The position numbers were made by a program, and so were the translations under genes. Source: Apostichopus japonicus (lineage: Eukaryota; Echinodermata; Holothuroidea; Aspidochirotida; Stichopodidae). Taken from it: DNA of 64,000 nt. The stretch covers positions 3,385,501 through 3,449,500 of the forward strand of contig NC_092572.1 of assembly GCF_037975245.1 (NCBI RefSeq), given 5' to 3'. The notes beneath the pieces are model-generated. The model saw only the letters and a program-made list of their open reading frames with translations. It had not been told where the DNA came from and did no database searches. How positions within the stretch are numbered: position 1 is the stretch's first letter; each line of letters starts with the position of its first letter. Positions 1 to 13,100 of this stretch are shown here, piece by piece.

Positions 1-1386
1 ACACTTTTATGCAGTCATTGATACATTCTATCACATTCCAGACCGTCACATGGAACTAGATTGTCGTTTTAAATAGGAACACATCCCCACTTGAATCAGT
101 ATAGGGATGTGCAATGCCATGCAGCTGCGTGTACCTACTACATGTTATATTATGTATGTTTACTGTTTGAATCGCTAATATATACCCAACACTAGGAGCT
201 AATTGGGCATACGTGCATCCTCCACTCATCTCTCTTAAACTTGCTTCCAAGTGGCACACATTTTAGAACACTTTTTTTTTATGGAACACGTTAAGTCTAT
301 ATAAGTAGCTCTAACAAAAGATTGTGGTAGTAAATCATAATAATGCAAAATAATAATAAAATCACCACGACTGATTTAGGTAGGGCCTGATAATGGAAAT
401 AAAAAAGGACACCAGAAGAAAAATCCCCCCCCCCCCGAAGATGGGAGGTGGGGGCATGTCCCAGTCCACAATGTGTACATTACTTATTAGCATAGCAATT
501 AGCCATACCGCTGATAAAATTGGAAACTGTTCTTGCCCCGGTAAAACAGTTTGTTAAGGTTCGTACTAAGATAGCCATCAAATTCGCAATCTTCTTTGTC
601 GGCATGACCAATGTATTGCGTCATGTGTGTATGCATATTCACGGCGCAGCTAACGCGCATTACATTGCTTCTCGGATTGTCTTCCAAAGTTGTTGTACAG
701 AGAGTTGTACCAAACTCCTCCATTCAAAAGTGAACAGCGCCCTATTCCTTACACAACGGTTCATACATTCACGGCAACAATAAAATTAATTCACAGCATC
801 GGAACCTGTGAACAGCAACAAGAACGGAAGATACAACAAGGGGTTTTAGACTTCGTCGAGCTAATTATTCTGAAACAAGATATCATTTTGACCAGATTTT
901 AAAATGAACCTCGGCATTCAATTAATCAACAACGACGTCGAAGTAGACAACGGCATAACTTTAGCAAAAATAATTAGCTTACCAAAAAGCTTTTATTTAG
1001 AAGTCAAATGATTTAATTTTGACGAAGAATTGAATTTCAACAACCCCGATCATTTTAGACGACAGAAACTTTTTAACAGACGACAACATTTTGAACAACA
1101 ACAACAAATAATGGTCATCATCATCCCAAAAGTTGCCTTTAAAATCGAGGTAGTGGCCTGTCAACACAAAATTTGACATCATCAACAAAATTTGTGCAAT
1201 CCCGATCAAAATAAAAGCCGTCATGATCGAAATAGTTGTCTTCATCATCAAAAAAGTGGTCACCTTTTCATTAAGATAGTTTGACATCATCGACTATATT
1301 TTTCTTTTTGGCGTTCCATACAACTCTAGGTACGGCTCTGGCAGCTGGAAGCTGAAAGAGCGCCTCCAAATTCTCACATTTGCAAA
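1..1386. other. Upstream flank and promoter region of ATP5MG
   Basis: No coding exon is recognised here. There is a C-run near 424-436. The stretch from about 930 to 1290 is rich in CATCAT/CAACAA-type words, which makes long but meaningless open frames on both strands. The last ~100 bases before the ATP5MG start codon must hold its 5' UTR and core promoter, but I see no clear TATA box or initiator and cannot place the transcription start. Confidence 0.5.
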
Positions 1387-4300
1387 ATGGCGAAAGCTGC
1401 ACAGAAACTTGTCGGTCTCGGAACGAGATTAGGCACTTCCTTGGCCACACAAGGGCCCAAAGTTGCAGGAGGTAAGCATAACCTTATTACCATATTTAAT
1501 GTGGGTGTCATTTTATGAAATTTCGTTAGTTTACTTGCGTTTATTGGCCTTTATCGTAATGTCACCTTGTCGATGTTTGTTACAAAAGCATAGGCGTGTA
1601 ATACTAATAGCAGTTTCCAAAGTGTTAGGCTAATTGCCTAACATATGTGAGGCTACTGTAGATTGAGCCTAAGCTTAATATAGACTGTAGTAGGCTATGA
1701 TGGTACTTAGTTATAGGTCTACAGTGAATTTGCAATAGCAAGGTAATTATTGATATTTTCGAAGAAAGTGGTGATGACAATCTCGCTGATTATGCTCAGT
1801 GGTTTTCATCCTGTTATGTTAGGCCTAGCTAGGCTAAAGCCTGGTCGATAGCCTAGTCAAACTGCTTGAAGTTGAACTTGAAAGAAGGAATAACCTCACC
1901 CATGTGTTTATTATGAAGGTAAAAAGGTGGCATAATCTAGGAACATGTTACAAAATATAAAAATCACCATGTTTCTTAGTTTCACTGACATTGTTGGCCA
2001 TTTCCATGAAGGCTTTGTAGGCCTCTGGGCTTGTTAAATACAAAGTGAGATTGACAAATTTGACTTTGGAATATGGCAACTAGGCCTATGTATTTATCAG
2101 TGCAACTACAGTACTTATGCACAACACAGTACACAAATTTAAGGGAAACATGAATCTTCTGCACACCTCCCTGTTTGGATATCACATATCATGTGTTTAG
2201 CCTGCCCCCCCCCCAGGGCAGTGTATATAGTATGCGCAGCATGGAAAAAGTAACGTGCATCTGTTCAGTCTTGTGATTTTCTTGTGTGCAAAGTCCTCTA
2301 TTGCACCAAGGCCTATTGCAATTACTTTCAGACACCTCCACTTTCTGTACTGAACACATTTTTATGGCAAGGATGTCTCACCATGTACAGTACCGCCCAT
2401 AAGTAACTTGGAAAAGATTAGCGCGATTCAGTGCAAAACGCGGCTTAACTGTAATTAACCGCGCTCCAAATAAAGGAACGCTACTTTCCCTGCACTCCAA
2501 ATAAAGAAACGCGAATTCCCCGCACTTCGCTTTTCACCACCGACACAATGGTAGTGAACCGATCGATACAACGCTATTCATAGCGTGGAGGTAGTGTAAA
2601 CCGATCGCTTGTAACAATCAACACAGTGTGACACATTATATGCATCACAATTGTAAACACCCAGAGTAGGCCTACGAGTACGAAGTTTACGAACTTTGAC
2701 TGAAAGAAAGTTTTAAACAAGAATATTTTCGTGTTGAAGGGCAAACCCTTTTTAAACGTATTTATTTTATTCCCCGATATGTTCTGGTTACCAGAAGACA
2801 GAAGTAATAAAAAGCAAGAAGGAAACTTTGTGCCTTATCCTTTCGCCGTAACACTAACAGACCACTTTTTTGTAGTAACATTAGGCCTCGTGTTTGTGGG
2901 GCGTTTAGGCACATTAGGCCAAAGTACAAAGTTCACTACTTTGACTGAAAGAAAGATTTAAACGAGAAGAGTTTCGTGTTGAATGGCAAGACCTTTTTTA
3001 TAAATGTTTATTTTATTTCCCGATATGTTTTGGTTACCAGAAGTAATAAAAAGCAAGAAGGAAACTGATGGAAATTTCAAAATGACTAGTTAGAGTAGCT
3101 GTATTATGTTATAAATGAAAAAAGATTTAGTCTGTCTATCAATCTTCACAAAGTTTAACTTACAAAACTTCCAATATTATGAAACAAACAATGTTCGGCA
3201 AAGCCCCGTTTCTAGACTGCATAACAATGAAAAGCGTGCACTATACTACAGTTGTTTAACCCTACCCAAATACTTGGTACATGTGCTGTGAGTTTTCCCA
3301 GGTACCTTGCCAAACAACTGTGAGCTCATTCCCTGTTTAACACCTGTTTGATAACATTTTTGGCACGTTTCCAAAAAACGTTGTACATGGAGCAAAATGT
3401 TTTGGCTCCACTCTAGAATTAATTAAGTCAGTCAGATAAGAAAGGATCGGTAAAGTTATGAGAAATATTGTCTTAGACGTTCAAAAAAAGTAGGTAAAAT
3501 ATCCCTGTTACAGTACATATAGGAAAGTAAAACACACCTCAATCCAACGGACTCTTCCGCATGAACAAAACAAGCTATTCCCCCATGAAACACGAGGCAC
3601 AGTCTATACCATACACGCATAGCACGAATAAGGCCCCTAGCTATGGCCATCTTTATGAAAGTAACCCTTGTGATCACATTTTTTAGGCCACTTGGCATGA
3701 TTGACTAAATGCTTTATATTGTTTCCATGTTTTTGTAAAAACGTCAACTCCGCAAAATACAATTAGATGTGTTTTTGAAGTTACGTGAGATCCGTAACTA
3801 CAGAGATGGTTAGGCTATTTGCTATACACTTAACTATGTTAGGATATTAATTTTCCGTATTTTTGGAAATTCTAGAAAAGACTTTCTTTTCTCCCCGATA
3901 TACACAAGATGTGGTCTTATATTCATAAATGGGTGTACTAGAGCCCTGTTTACATGACAGTTGCATTTAGCACGATATGCCAGTTTCCCGTGAATTTTTC
4001 GAAATTGTTTTGCTCGATCTTTTGTAAAATTTGAAAGGTATAGGCCTACATTAATTTTCGTACACAAATGGTAATTTTTCTTCTGATTTTCATTTTTTTT
4101 TTTCCCTCTCTCTATACTGTCAAGTGAATTAGTGCATTGAGTATAAACTTATCGCGAATGCAAGAACTTTCAGGAATATTGTTTTTCCCGAACGGACTTT
4201 GAATATTAACCAGCAATTTTTATTGTTCGCGGGAAGTTTTTATGCTAACGTCACTCATCAATCCAACTGATTTGCGCACACTGAAGTTAAACAGTGTAAG

Positions 4301-7300
4301 ATTCCTGCTTAACACTATCCCTTCTCTTGACCGAGTATAAACCTTCGGTCTTCCTTCTACTGGCGACGATCGATATTCTTTTGTTACCAGATTGGAAGGA
4401 ATTAAGTAGGATTACAGCCATTGACCTTCTGACGGTAACAATGAACTTCACACTTCTAGTGGGCATGAATAGAATTAGGGAAGCCTTTCGACAGAATCTG
4501 CGCTCTGATAAACAGTTCCCCGCAATTAACTGCATTTTAATGCGGGTTTTAACAAAAGATAGAGCGAGGTTTAAACACACAGAGCGCAATAAAAGAGTGC
4601 GGTTTTCTAAGTTACTTATGGGCGGTACTGTACCCGACTGGCTCACTAGGTTCTGAATTTATTACCAAGTGAAAGCAATTAATTCTTCCCCAAGTGCTGC
4701 AACTTTTACTCCGGCTAAGGAGTAAAAGAATTATCACCAACGCAAATTCAACTCCCTCATTTCTACATAGAGTAAGTTGCTGTTGGGGATACTAACTCGG
4801 TCATCATGAGCCGCATGCCAAAGCTTCAAGTTCAGTGTCAATTTCTTTTAAAAACCAGCAAACAAGAATAGTAATGGTCTTGATACTATTCGCAACTTCC
4901 TCTCAAATATATAACATACAACTGCTAATGCAACATACTGCCATTAGCAATATGTGAGCCTGTGTGGGTTGGAAGAAGTTTTGTCACAAAGACAATAAGT
5001 TTGCATACTTACAATACGTATGTTTAAAAAATGTTTTTTCTGTTAAAAATAGTTTTAAAATTAAAAACTGACCAGGTTTTACTAAGCCATGTAGCCTTAA
5101 TTTGACAGGATTTCATTGTTCTGCTTTATAGCCAGATGAAGTCATGTGGCATTAGAGTTGTGTAACTACTCCACCATGACTTAAAATTCAGGCATTCTTC
5201 ATCTCTGCAACTCTGACTCAATTAAAAAAGTCACCACCATGACTCTAGTTGTAAGAGCAGAATTTGATATTCTCTATCGTGCATCCTTCTAAGTTAAGTG
5301 ATGTAGGATGATAGTAGTTATACATCTAAAAATATGCAGTCTCCCTTCGGCAGCAACTCCGGTCAGAAAACGATAAATAATTGACCAATTTACAATTTAC
5401 AATTTTCTCTTGTGTCTAACAGATGCCTTGCAGTGGTCAAGACCTCGTCTGTCCAAGTTTTGGTATTATGCCAGGGTAGAACTAACCCCTCCAATGCCAG
5501 CAGATGTTCCTGCAATCTCTAAAGGTTTCTCCAAGATAGTAGACAGTGCCAAAACTGGCAAATTTATGAATCTAACAGTGAAGGTAAGTTCCTCTCAACC
5601 CACCCACTGGGGTATGGCATTGCAAAATGTGATATGAAATGGTAAAGTTGCTATGAAAGTGTAAAGATGTATATCAGTTTTTTAGACAGGAAACTATAGG
5701 GTCATTCTGTGTCAAATCAACCAGTGGTCCCCAGGTGACCCTCTCAGATTTTGATGAAACTTCATCAAGATGAGTGAATGTGGCCCAAATGAACACATAC
5801 AACAAAGTAAAATCATACTCCATGTCATTTTCGAGATATAGCCTGTTGAAATTTGGCCTAGGCGGCAATTTGTGCTTGCGTGATTCACGAAAAGTGACTT
5901 TTGTGATATTTTCCGACTTAGAAAGCTCATAATTCAGTCTTTGTACCAGGTAGAGAGCTTAAATTTGGTATTCGATCTTACTTCTTGACAAAATTCATGA
6001 ATCTGCACTCAATTTAACATATCTCCTTTATTTTTCTGGTTATGATCACCCAAAGTAGGCACTTTATTCAACCAAAAACATTTTTTTTGTGATTTTTAGG
6101 GTCACCCTGTGCCCTTATGAGGGGCCACATGAATCCTTATTCCTTGGGTATAGTCTATGGTTGCATGTCTATACCCATAAGCAATAATCAGCTCACCAAT
6201 GCATTAAGAAATGGCATGGGCCCAAAGTTGGCTCCCGCCAGTAAAAATAGACAATTCAGTACTGTAGGAGCATTATTTGTGAAAGTATGAAAACCTTAAT
6301 TAGGTGTACTTTTCTGTATTCTGTACTCAAAGAGAGAAACATCATTTTGGGATAATGGACAACAGAAAAATTTTGCAATTGAAATAAAGACAAAAGGAGA
6401 ATACAAATATATCGCTTTGTGTTTCCAATCCAAAACATGTATCAAATGTTGATCGACTTATTAGGAGAATACTTAACAAATGTGCCTTAGATACTGTACC
6501 AATATCCAGGAAAATGATTTAGCAAAGATATTTTGTATGGCTGTTATGTGGTTATCAATGTTTGTTGATAACCAAATGCAATATGTTAATTAATAAGTCT
6601 GCTACCCAATTTGCATTGGTGTAATGGTTGATGACCTGTGTGTTGTTGCATTTTGCTATGAAGTATGGGATATATACCTGGAATTTAGGCAAAATAATTT
6701 TTATTATCAATTGATTTGGGTAAATACTAATTAGTACTAATTACATGTTCGCTTTAAATGGTAAGAGATATAACTTAACAGTGTGCCACTGGAAGACATT
6801 CCATTGATATCAATACCATAGATATATGTACAGTAGAACACAAGTGACAAAAAGGTGGCAAAGAATCTGATGTACTGTCAGAATATTGAATCCTGTACAA
6901 GGCAATTTTCAAGGTCCAGTTGTCCTAGACGACCAACTTTCTGATCAGACAACCAATACCAGGTCATCCCAGGATGACTGGTATTTACATTCAATGCAGA
7001 TTGCATTGGCACTATACAGTACTCTACATACTCCAAAAAGACTAGGTCAAATAATGTAATGGTTTCACCCCCAAAGCTGGTTTTCTATTCACCAAATCTT
7101 ACACATCCCTACTGTTTGAACAATGAAATATACAAGTGCAAAATCCTTTATACGTAGTTTAAACTGCTGTACAAATTAAAAGTGCATACTTTGACTGTAT
7201 TCCATACGGTTCAGTCCATGTGTTTTGAACCATTTACTATCCGCTACACTGCTACAGTACGTTCCCCATAACAATTCTGATAGGGCTATTTATCTCTGAT

Positions 7301-7446
7301 ATTTTATTTCTCCGCAGGAAGCTTGGGTTAATACGTTGGTATGTGCAGAGGTAGCGTTCTGGTTTTTCATCGGTGAACAGATCGGTCGACGAAGCTTCGT
7401 CGGTTATAACATCAAGTCAGACTATGAACCCCACGGCTACATTTGA
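1387..7446 (+). CDS. ATP5MG: ATP synthase subunit g, mitochondrial (three coding exons)
   Basis: Coding exons are 1387-1471, 5423-5583 and 7318-7446. All junctions are GT-AG and the frame closes at TGA 7444-7446, giving 124 residues. Subunit g is a small inner-membrane protein of the F1Fo-ATP synthase membrane sector that supports dimerisation of the complex and cristae shape. Exon 2 encodes the family hallmark SRPRLSKFWYYARVELTPP, then a KIVDSAKTGKF segment. Exon 3 begins EAWVNTLVCAEVAFWFFIGE, a single hydrophobic helix with a GxxxG-like face, followed by QIGRRSFVGY. The first ATG, preceded by GCAAA, gives a basic, amphipathic N-terminus (MAKAAQKLVGLGTRLG) fit for mitochondrial import. The protein is about 20 residues longer than the ~103-residue vertebrate form, with the extra length near the N-terminus and at the C-terminal tail. 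An ATTAAA at 7920-7925 followed by GT-rich sequence is a possible poly(A) signal. RBM42 converges from the right. Confidence 0.96.
2388..4630. mobile_element. Tc1/mariner-like non-autonomous element in ATP5MG intron 1
   Basis: The left end starts CAGTACCGCCCATAAGTAAC at 2388, and the right end is its reverse complement, finishing GGCGGTACTG at 4630. The terminal inverted repeats are about 28 bp with one mismatch and lie between TA dinucleotides (2386-2387 and 4631-4632). TA duplication and CAGT-type ends fit the Tc1/mariner group. The 2.2 kb interior has no frame resembling a DDE transposase, so it looks non-autonomous. It contains a diverged ~150-bp direct duplication. Confidence 0.75.
2676..3068. 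repeat. Diverged direct duplication, ~150 bp unit
   Basis: Two copies (about 2676-2835 and 2922-3068) share words such as TTTGACTGAAAGAAAG, TTTCGTGTTGAA, CCCGATATGTT and GTAATAAAAAGCAAGAAGG in the same order. They lie inside the Tc1/mariner-like element and encode nothing recognisable. Confidence 0.75.
5698..6114. repeat. Possible repeat element in ATP5MG intron 2
   Basis: The segment is bracketed by AGGGTCATTCTGTG and AGGGTCACCCTGTG in direct orientation and has no open frame of note. It could be a dispersed repeat with one end duplicated. No target duplication was found. The rest of intron 2 (5584-7317) shows nothing recognisable. Confidence 0.3.
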
Positions 7447-10157
7447 TCTGCCCATACCTGTAGTATAGAAGCCTAGATCTACTTCCTTGAAAATTATTTG
7501 ATTTATTCCGGCTAATTATTATTCTTAGCAAGATTGATCTTGGAAAAAAAGTTGGATGTATTGAAAGATAGACGTTTGCAGTAAGAGATTTTAAAAAACA
7601 ATGACAATAAGAACATTAGTCTTGGAAGAAAAGGTACAAAACATTTAACAATATGTCTGGCTTTTCCAGTTATATAAGTTCTCGTTTTCATGTGAAATGT
7701 TAGTATAGTGTAAACAGCAAAAGTCCTACTCATGTTTGATCGCTTGTGAAGTTCGATTTAAATTCGTTTACATTTAAGAACTACTATACAAAGCTTGTCA
7801 TGATTTAAAATTATCTTACCGAACCTGTTATCTGAATTGCCTCTAATCATTTTCATTGAAGTAGACCTACATATGCAGAAATGAAATCTCACAATTTTTC
7901 TGTGGAATTTTATTTCTGTATTAAATATTTCTGAATTGTGTTTTCATAGAGTTGTGAAGAATATATGAGATTTCTCTAGTCGGTATGTTCCTTGTAATCT
8001 TTGCAGCAGCATGGAGTTCTTTACAGATCCAAACTTTTTTTTTGGGGGGGGGGGTGGCGGAGCAGGATTGCAAAGGCCATTCTTGTAGCCTGGTGGATTT
8101 CTTTCACTGGTTGGTAAAACTTATGCCATGCTCGTCTCCTGATGAATTCCGTCAATGCTCCAAGCACTTGAATATTTCCGTAGAGGTGACTAAAGCCGCC
8201 GTATTTATATGAAACCTTATGTTCCTCAAACACAAAGAAACCATTGTTCACAAAGTCACACAAATTGGGCAATCATTAAAAAAATAATTTGAGTCATCAT
8301 AAAAGTAGTCTTGTCACACATTTATTGAATCTTTTCTCCATCAAAGGCATGTAGGTATTGTGAGGGAGCTCATAGCATCCGCAATCTCAAGCTATAATGG
8401 AGGTAGGACAGAACTTATATTTCACCCCCAATAATCTGCTAAAGCTAACTAGAAATACAACTCTAACAGGTGCTTCAGTAAAGTTTACAAATGTAGCATG
8501 TTTTCTTGATCTTTTCATCTCCAGAAAGGAATGATAGGAAATATTTGCAAATTAAAACAACTCAAGATTTAAAAAAAAAAAAACAGGATCTTCTTGGTAG
8601 CTTCTGACAATTACTTTTTAATTTAACATAAAGTAGAACCTTTAACCATTCTAAATCAATCTCCTAGTTTGTGGTTATTTTAAAGAGGTAACACAAATAT
8701 CCAAATATTTCATGAAAAACTCACTTTAATAAAAGCATATTAAACAGCTGGTCGGTTACTGTATATAACACTTGTAATACCTCTATTCAGGAAGTGAGAT
8801 ATATACTTAATATTCTATGATAGATTCGACAGTGACAAACGGTTTGATATTTTATGTAAGGAGAATCAAGAGCCTTCATCTCTGCGTTTTGTCAGTTTTT
8901 CCAAATCAACTTACAATTGCACATGACCACACAAGGATGCCATGCTAGAGATTTTGCCAAGCATAGGAAGGTTAATGTGAGTGAGTTTCACTACACAGTT
9001 GTTATGAGGCAAGTCAGGAATGATACCAAACAGTCTAGTCACTAATGTAAGTCACTCTTTTATTTCTAAGAGGGCAATACTCGTTCGAGACATCTGTGAA
9101 ATTAGGTGACTACCAGTTATGAGTCGTTACAACATCGATTGATTCTATCCTAAACAATTCATTCCCAAAAACAGTTTTAACATCAGCATCAGTCACATGT
9201 AAAGAGCAAATTGGAAAACTGCGAAATAGAAATTTGCTGTGTATTTGAAATGGTCGAATCACTGAACTAGATGGTAAAATAGAATGGCATTAAACAAGGT
9301 GACTTATATCAACTCATAATGATTGTGAATCTAGCTGTGTAAAGGCTTATATTCCCAGTGCATTATGGCTGCTAAACTCAGATGGTGTAGCCGGTAGCCA
9401 CTAACATGACATCATGCAAGGTGGAGGACAGTACACTGAAATTGCACTGTCTGACCTAATTAATGCTTGACATCTGGCCACCCTATGATCATAGCTGCTA
9501 TAAACATTGGACTCTGATGACACCTTTATTTCTCTGAAGAACTTATCAACTCAATAAAAGCTTCACACTGTACTACCTCCACCATTCCCTCTACCCTCCC
9601 CTTTACCCCTCCCCTTTTCCCCCTCCCCTCTTTCCATCCCTTTACCCCTCCCCTTTTCCCCCTCCTCTTTTCCCCCTCCCCTTTCTACTAACCTGCCTTT
9701 ACTTGGTCAGAATGGATTATAGCGAGCCTCCTGAAATATCAACAATTCTACCGTACCAAAGCTGTTCATTAGGCAATTGTGACTTGCCATCCAGGAATCA
9801 GATTATAACGTGAATATTCAGTGATACAACCGAGCCATAAAATGATTTGATACTTAGAGAATAACCTTTGACCCACCTAAGAGACATCCTGTGATTGAAT
9901 CTTTAGTGAGTATTCTCTGCATCCAGTATCACAGAGGGGCTGTCCACATCCTTGGTTTGTCTCATCTCATCCAAGACCATCTTGTTATTCAGGCTCTTAC
10001 TATAATACTAAACCTCTGTAGGGTTGGTCATACTGACTCCAGGCTTGGTAGGCTGTTTGCCTCTTCACCATTCTAACTTCATCCTGAACTCTGGACATAC
10101 AAGACATCTTTGCAAACTGTTCCTTGTATTCAAAGTAATCGTTAAAAACAGAAAATA
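7447..10157. other. Tail-to-tail spacer between ATP5MG and RBM42
   Basis: This holds the two 3' UTRs and about 2 kb of AT-rich sequence. On the - strand, AATAAA (complement of 9525-9530) is a possible RBM42 poly(A) signal, 0.63 kb past its stop. A - strand frame at 8021-8272 (83 codons) has a protein-like composition but matches no family I know and overlaps a G-run. I do not call it a gene. A G-run occurs near 8042-8052. Confidence 0.5.
9575..9690. repeat. Polypyrimidine tract (CCCCTCCCCTTTT type)
   Basis: This is a nearly pure C/T run made of degenerate repeats of CCCCTCCCCTTTT, downstream of RBM42. Such mirror-like tracts can form triplex (H-DNA), but no function is evident here. Confidence 0.8.
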
Positions 10158-13100
10158 TCATCTGAGCCCTAATCTTTCCTTTTCTTTCTGCTTCTTCTTG
10201 ACAGTGTCAATGTTTCTATCTTTCCACGTACTCTTCCGCAATTTGATTGGTCGATTTCCAACGTATTTACCTGCGAAGGAATATAAAGCAGGCAACAATT
10301 TAGCCATATTATTATGTAACCCTGGCAACTTGTTCAAACTGAATTTGACATATATTAAACTTAGTTATTATCATAGCATTACAATTGATAAGGATGGTCC
10401 TGCTACAGGAGGGCCCGGGTGGATGCACATCTGGCCTTTTTTTCCCTCCCCCCACCCTCTCCCCCAAAAAATATTAGAGTAGTTATTAGCAAACCTTGTG
10501 TGTCGACTAAAGTTTAAGCTTAGATAAAGCTTTAAATATGCCTCCTAATGCATCAATTCACGACTAAAATTTTAAGGCCCCTTTTCAACAACCCCAGGGC
10601 CCTAACCCCCTTATGTGTAAAGATTCTGGTTCCACACCTGTTGCAATGTACTCAAGTAACTGATATTTTATACACATTCAAGTGTCTGTGTCATTTATAT
10701 CAACATATTTTACATTCTACTTCACACCAGATGAACTTAAAGTGTCTACTGCTATTGCACAAACACATTCTATTTACCAGAAGATTTGCTGTACACTCAG
10801 GTAACTTAGGGACAGATGATACATATAAGCGTATTCAAATTCACAACAAATTAACTTTACTTGTCTCTTACACTTGTATTCAAACATATTATATATGCCA
10901 CAAGATGTACTTGAGTGTCTAAAGCACTGAATATTTCAAGCTAAAAGGCATTGCAGACTAGCTCCAAACCGCGTGCTGTGCTCTGAAAAAGTTAACTTTC
11001 TGTTGCTTGCAAGTGAAGTTTTCTTCTTGTGGCTAAAAAATGCAGACAGTAATGAAACGTGACACCTTGTTATCTTTTATCTAGACCTGAGATGTCCATC
11101 GCTGCTATGTACACTGTTGTTGGTATTGAACGTAGCTGTATGTACTGACTACACTAGTGTCTAATTACCGATGGTAGCAAGCTGTGTGTTTAATTTCTGG
11201 GATTGATGGTGGTGTCTAACACTTCTGTTACACCTCATTTGAAACTAGGTCAGATTACCGGCATGAGACGTTTCTTTGTGATGTTTTAACACTGTCACTT
11301 TCAGTGTTGAGATAACTGTAACGTGATTGGTCAGCTGAGGGAGCATAAGACCATTATTTTCCCAAGTCACTGGTTACATCCATTTTCTTCGCGGCCATTT
11401 CTTTGCGCATTAATGTACTGGATATGTAACAATAACTTTGGAAAATTCATGGAAAGTTGAAGTTTAATGGTCACTTCAAAGAACAACCTTAAAACATTCT
11501 TTGGATGGATAAAGTAACCCTCTTATGAATTACAGCTTATTAAATAAATGTTAACACTCCGGGAGATTTAATGATAGGGAAAATATATAGAAATAAACTA
11601 CGATGAAAAAACAAATGATTTCTTTACCGTTGACCTCCTTCATAGCTTGCACAAAATCGTTTGGATCTTTAAAGCTGGCAAATCCATAGCCTTTGCTTTT
11701 ACTGCTTCGTTTATCTCTAACCACCTAAAGTTTGAAGCAAAAATGAAGAAAGTTAAAGAAAAATGAAGAAATTTCTCCCAAATAACCATACACTTTACAG
11801 ATGAAGAATAACTTCTGAACACTACCCTTCAGAGACAAAGGTGCAACCAGAAAGCAAACTGGTCTTACATTTCAACCTGGAATGGAACACTGCATACAAT
11901 ATGTTAGGTTTGGCCGTTGTTGATTTTAACAGCATGATTCTTGTACTCATTTCGACCTATTCATCAAGTCTAAAGTTTATCTATGCTTTATTTCTTAATG
12001 TCCTGGTTTGGGAGGATTTCAGACTATGGCCTATGTTAAACTCCAAGTTACCAGGTTTATTCAACAAAAAGCAAACATACCATCATTGATTTCTTAATCA
12101 CCAATAAGCATTGAAATGCCAGTAATTAATTCTGCCTGTTGTTGCCTTATTGGCCAAATTTACAGAAAATAACTTTATGGGGTAATAAACTGCTTTTAAT
12201 TTAGTTTTCAATAATTAAGTTGAGTATTTACCCAATGTTTAGGCAGCCAACACAACCCTATCAATATGATGAATGAGTATGAACAACAGATTATATCTTA
12301 CCCTCTCATTTCAACGAATGGGTAGAGAATTCCTAGGCAGGCATGTAAATGTTCCTGAAACTCTAACATCCAATTCACAAGAAATGTACCTCAGCATCTT
12401 ATCACTTTCTCAAAAACTGTGAGAAGTGATGGCACCTCTCTCAACATAATGACAGTCTTTCAAGCACCTCAAAGAACATTCTATCAAAACTCCATCCATT
12501 TTTCTAAAACCAAACTGCAGAAATTCATGGACGACTTCACCCAACAACACTGCAAAGCAACGGCTTTGATGCTAGGTCAAGAGAATCTGGTTCCTGGTGA
12601 TGTTTCAACTTGGAACCCTAACCATTACACCAATCCTTAGCACAAACAGCCAAGTATGGGCCCTAACTTAGCCTTGAAAGAGCTTGGTCCTTAACACAAA
12701 CAGCAAAGTATGAGCCTTACCTTAGCCTTGATAAAGCTTGGTCATTAACACAAACAGCTAGGTATGAGCCCTACCTTAGCCTTCCTAAAACTTGGTTACT
12801 AACACAAACAGCTAAGTATGAGCCTTACCTTAGCCTTGATAAAGCTTGGATACCTGCTGAAAACCTTTGTGAGAGTTTCATCATTAATTTCATTCCCAAG
12901 ATCCCCACAGAATATCCTGAAGTCATCTGAAGAGGAATAAAATATTTGATGGTTTTAATCAAATCAATATTTATCAAAAAAAAGACTTAGTACTAGTAGA
13001 GTTATGACAATCCATGGCAAAAAAAAAACATAAAAGGATAGAAGATTAAGTGACCGAAATGCATTAGTTAAGGTTAGGGACAATGAGGTGACTTGATTCA

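Noticed and set aside
997-1290. 97-codon - strand frame upstream of ATP5MG
   Set aside because: It is driven by CATCAT/CAACAA low-complexity sequence and has no family resemblance.
4287-4656. Long open frames on both strands at the right end of the Tc1/mariner-like element
   Set aside because: They contain no DDE motif or helix-turn-helix, and one includes the terminal repeat itself.
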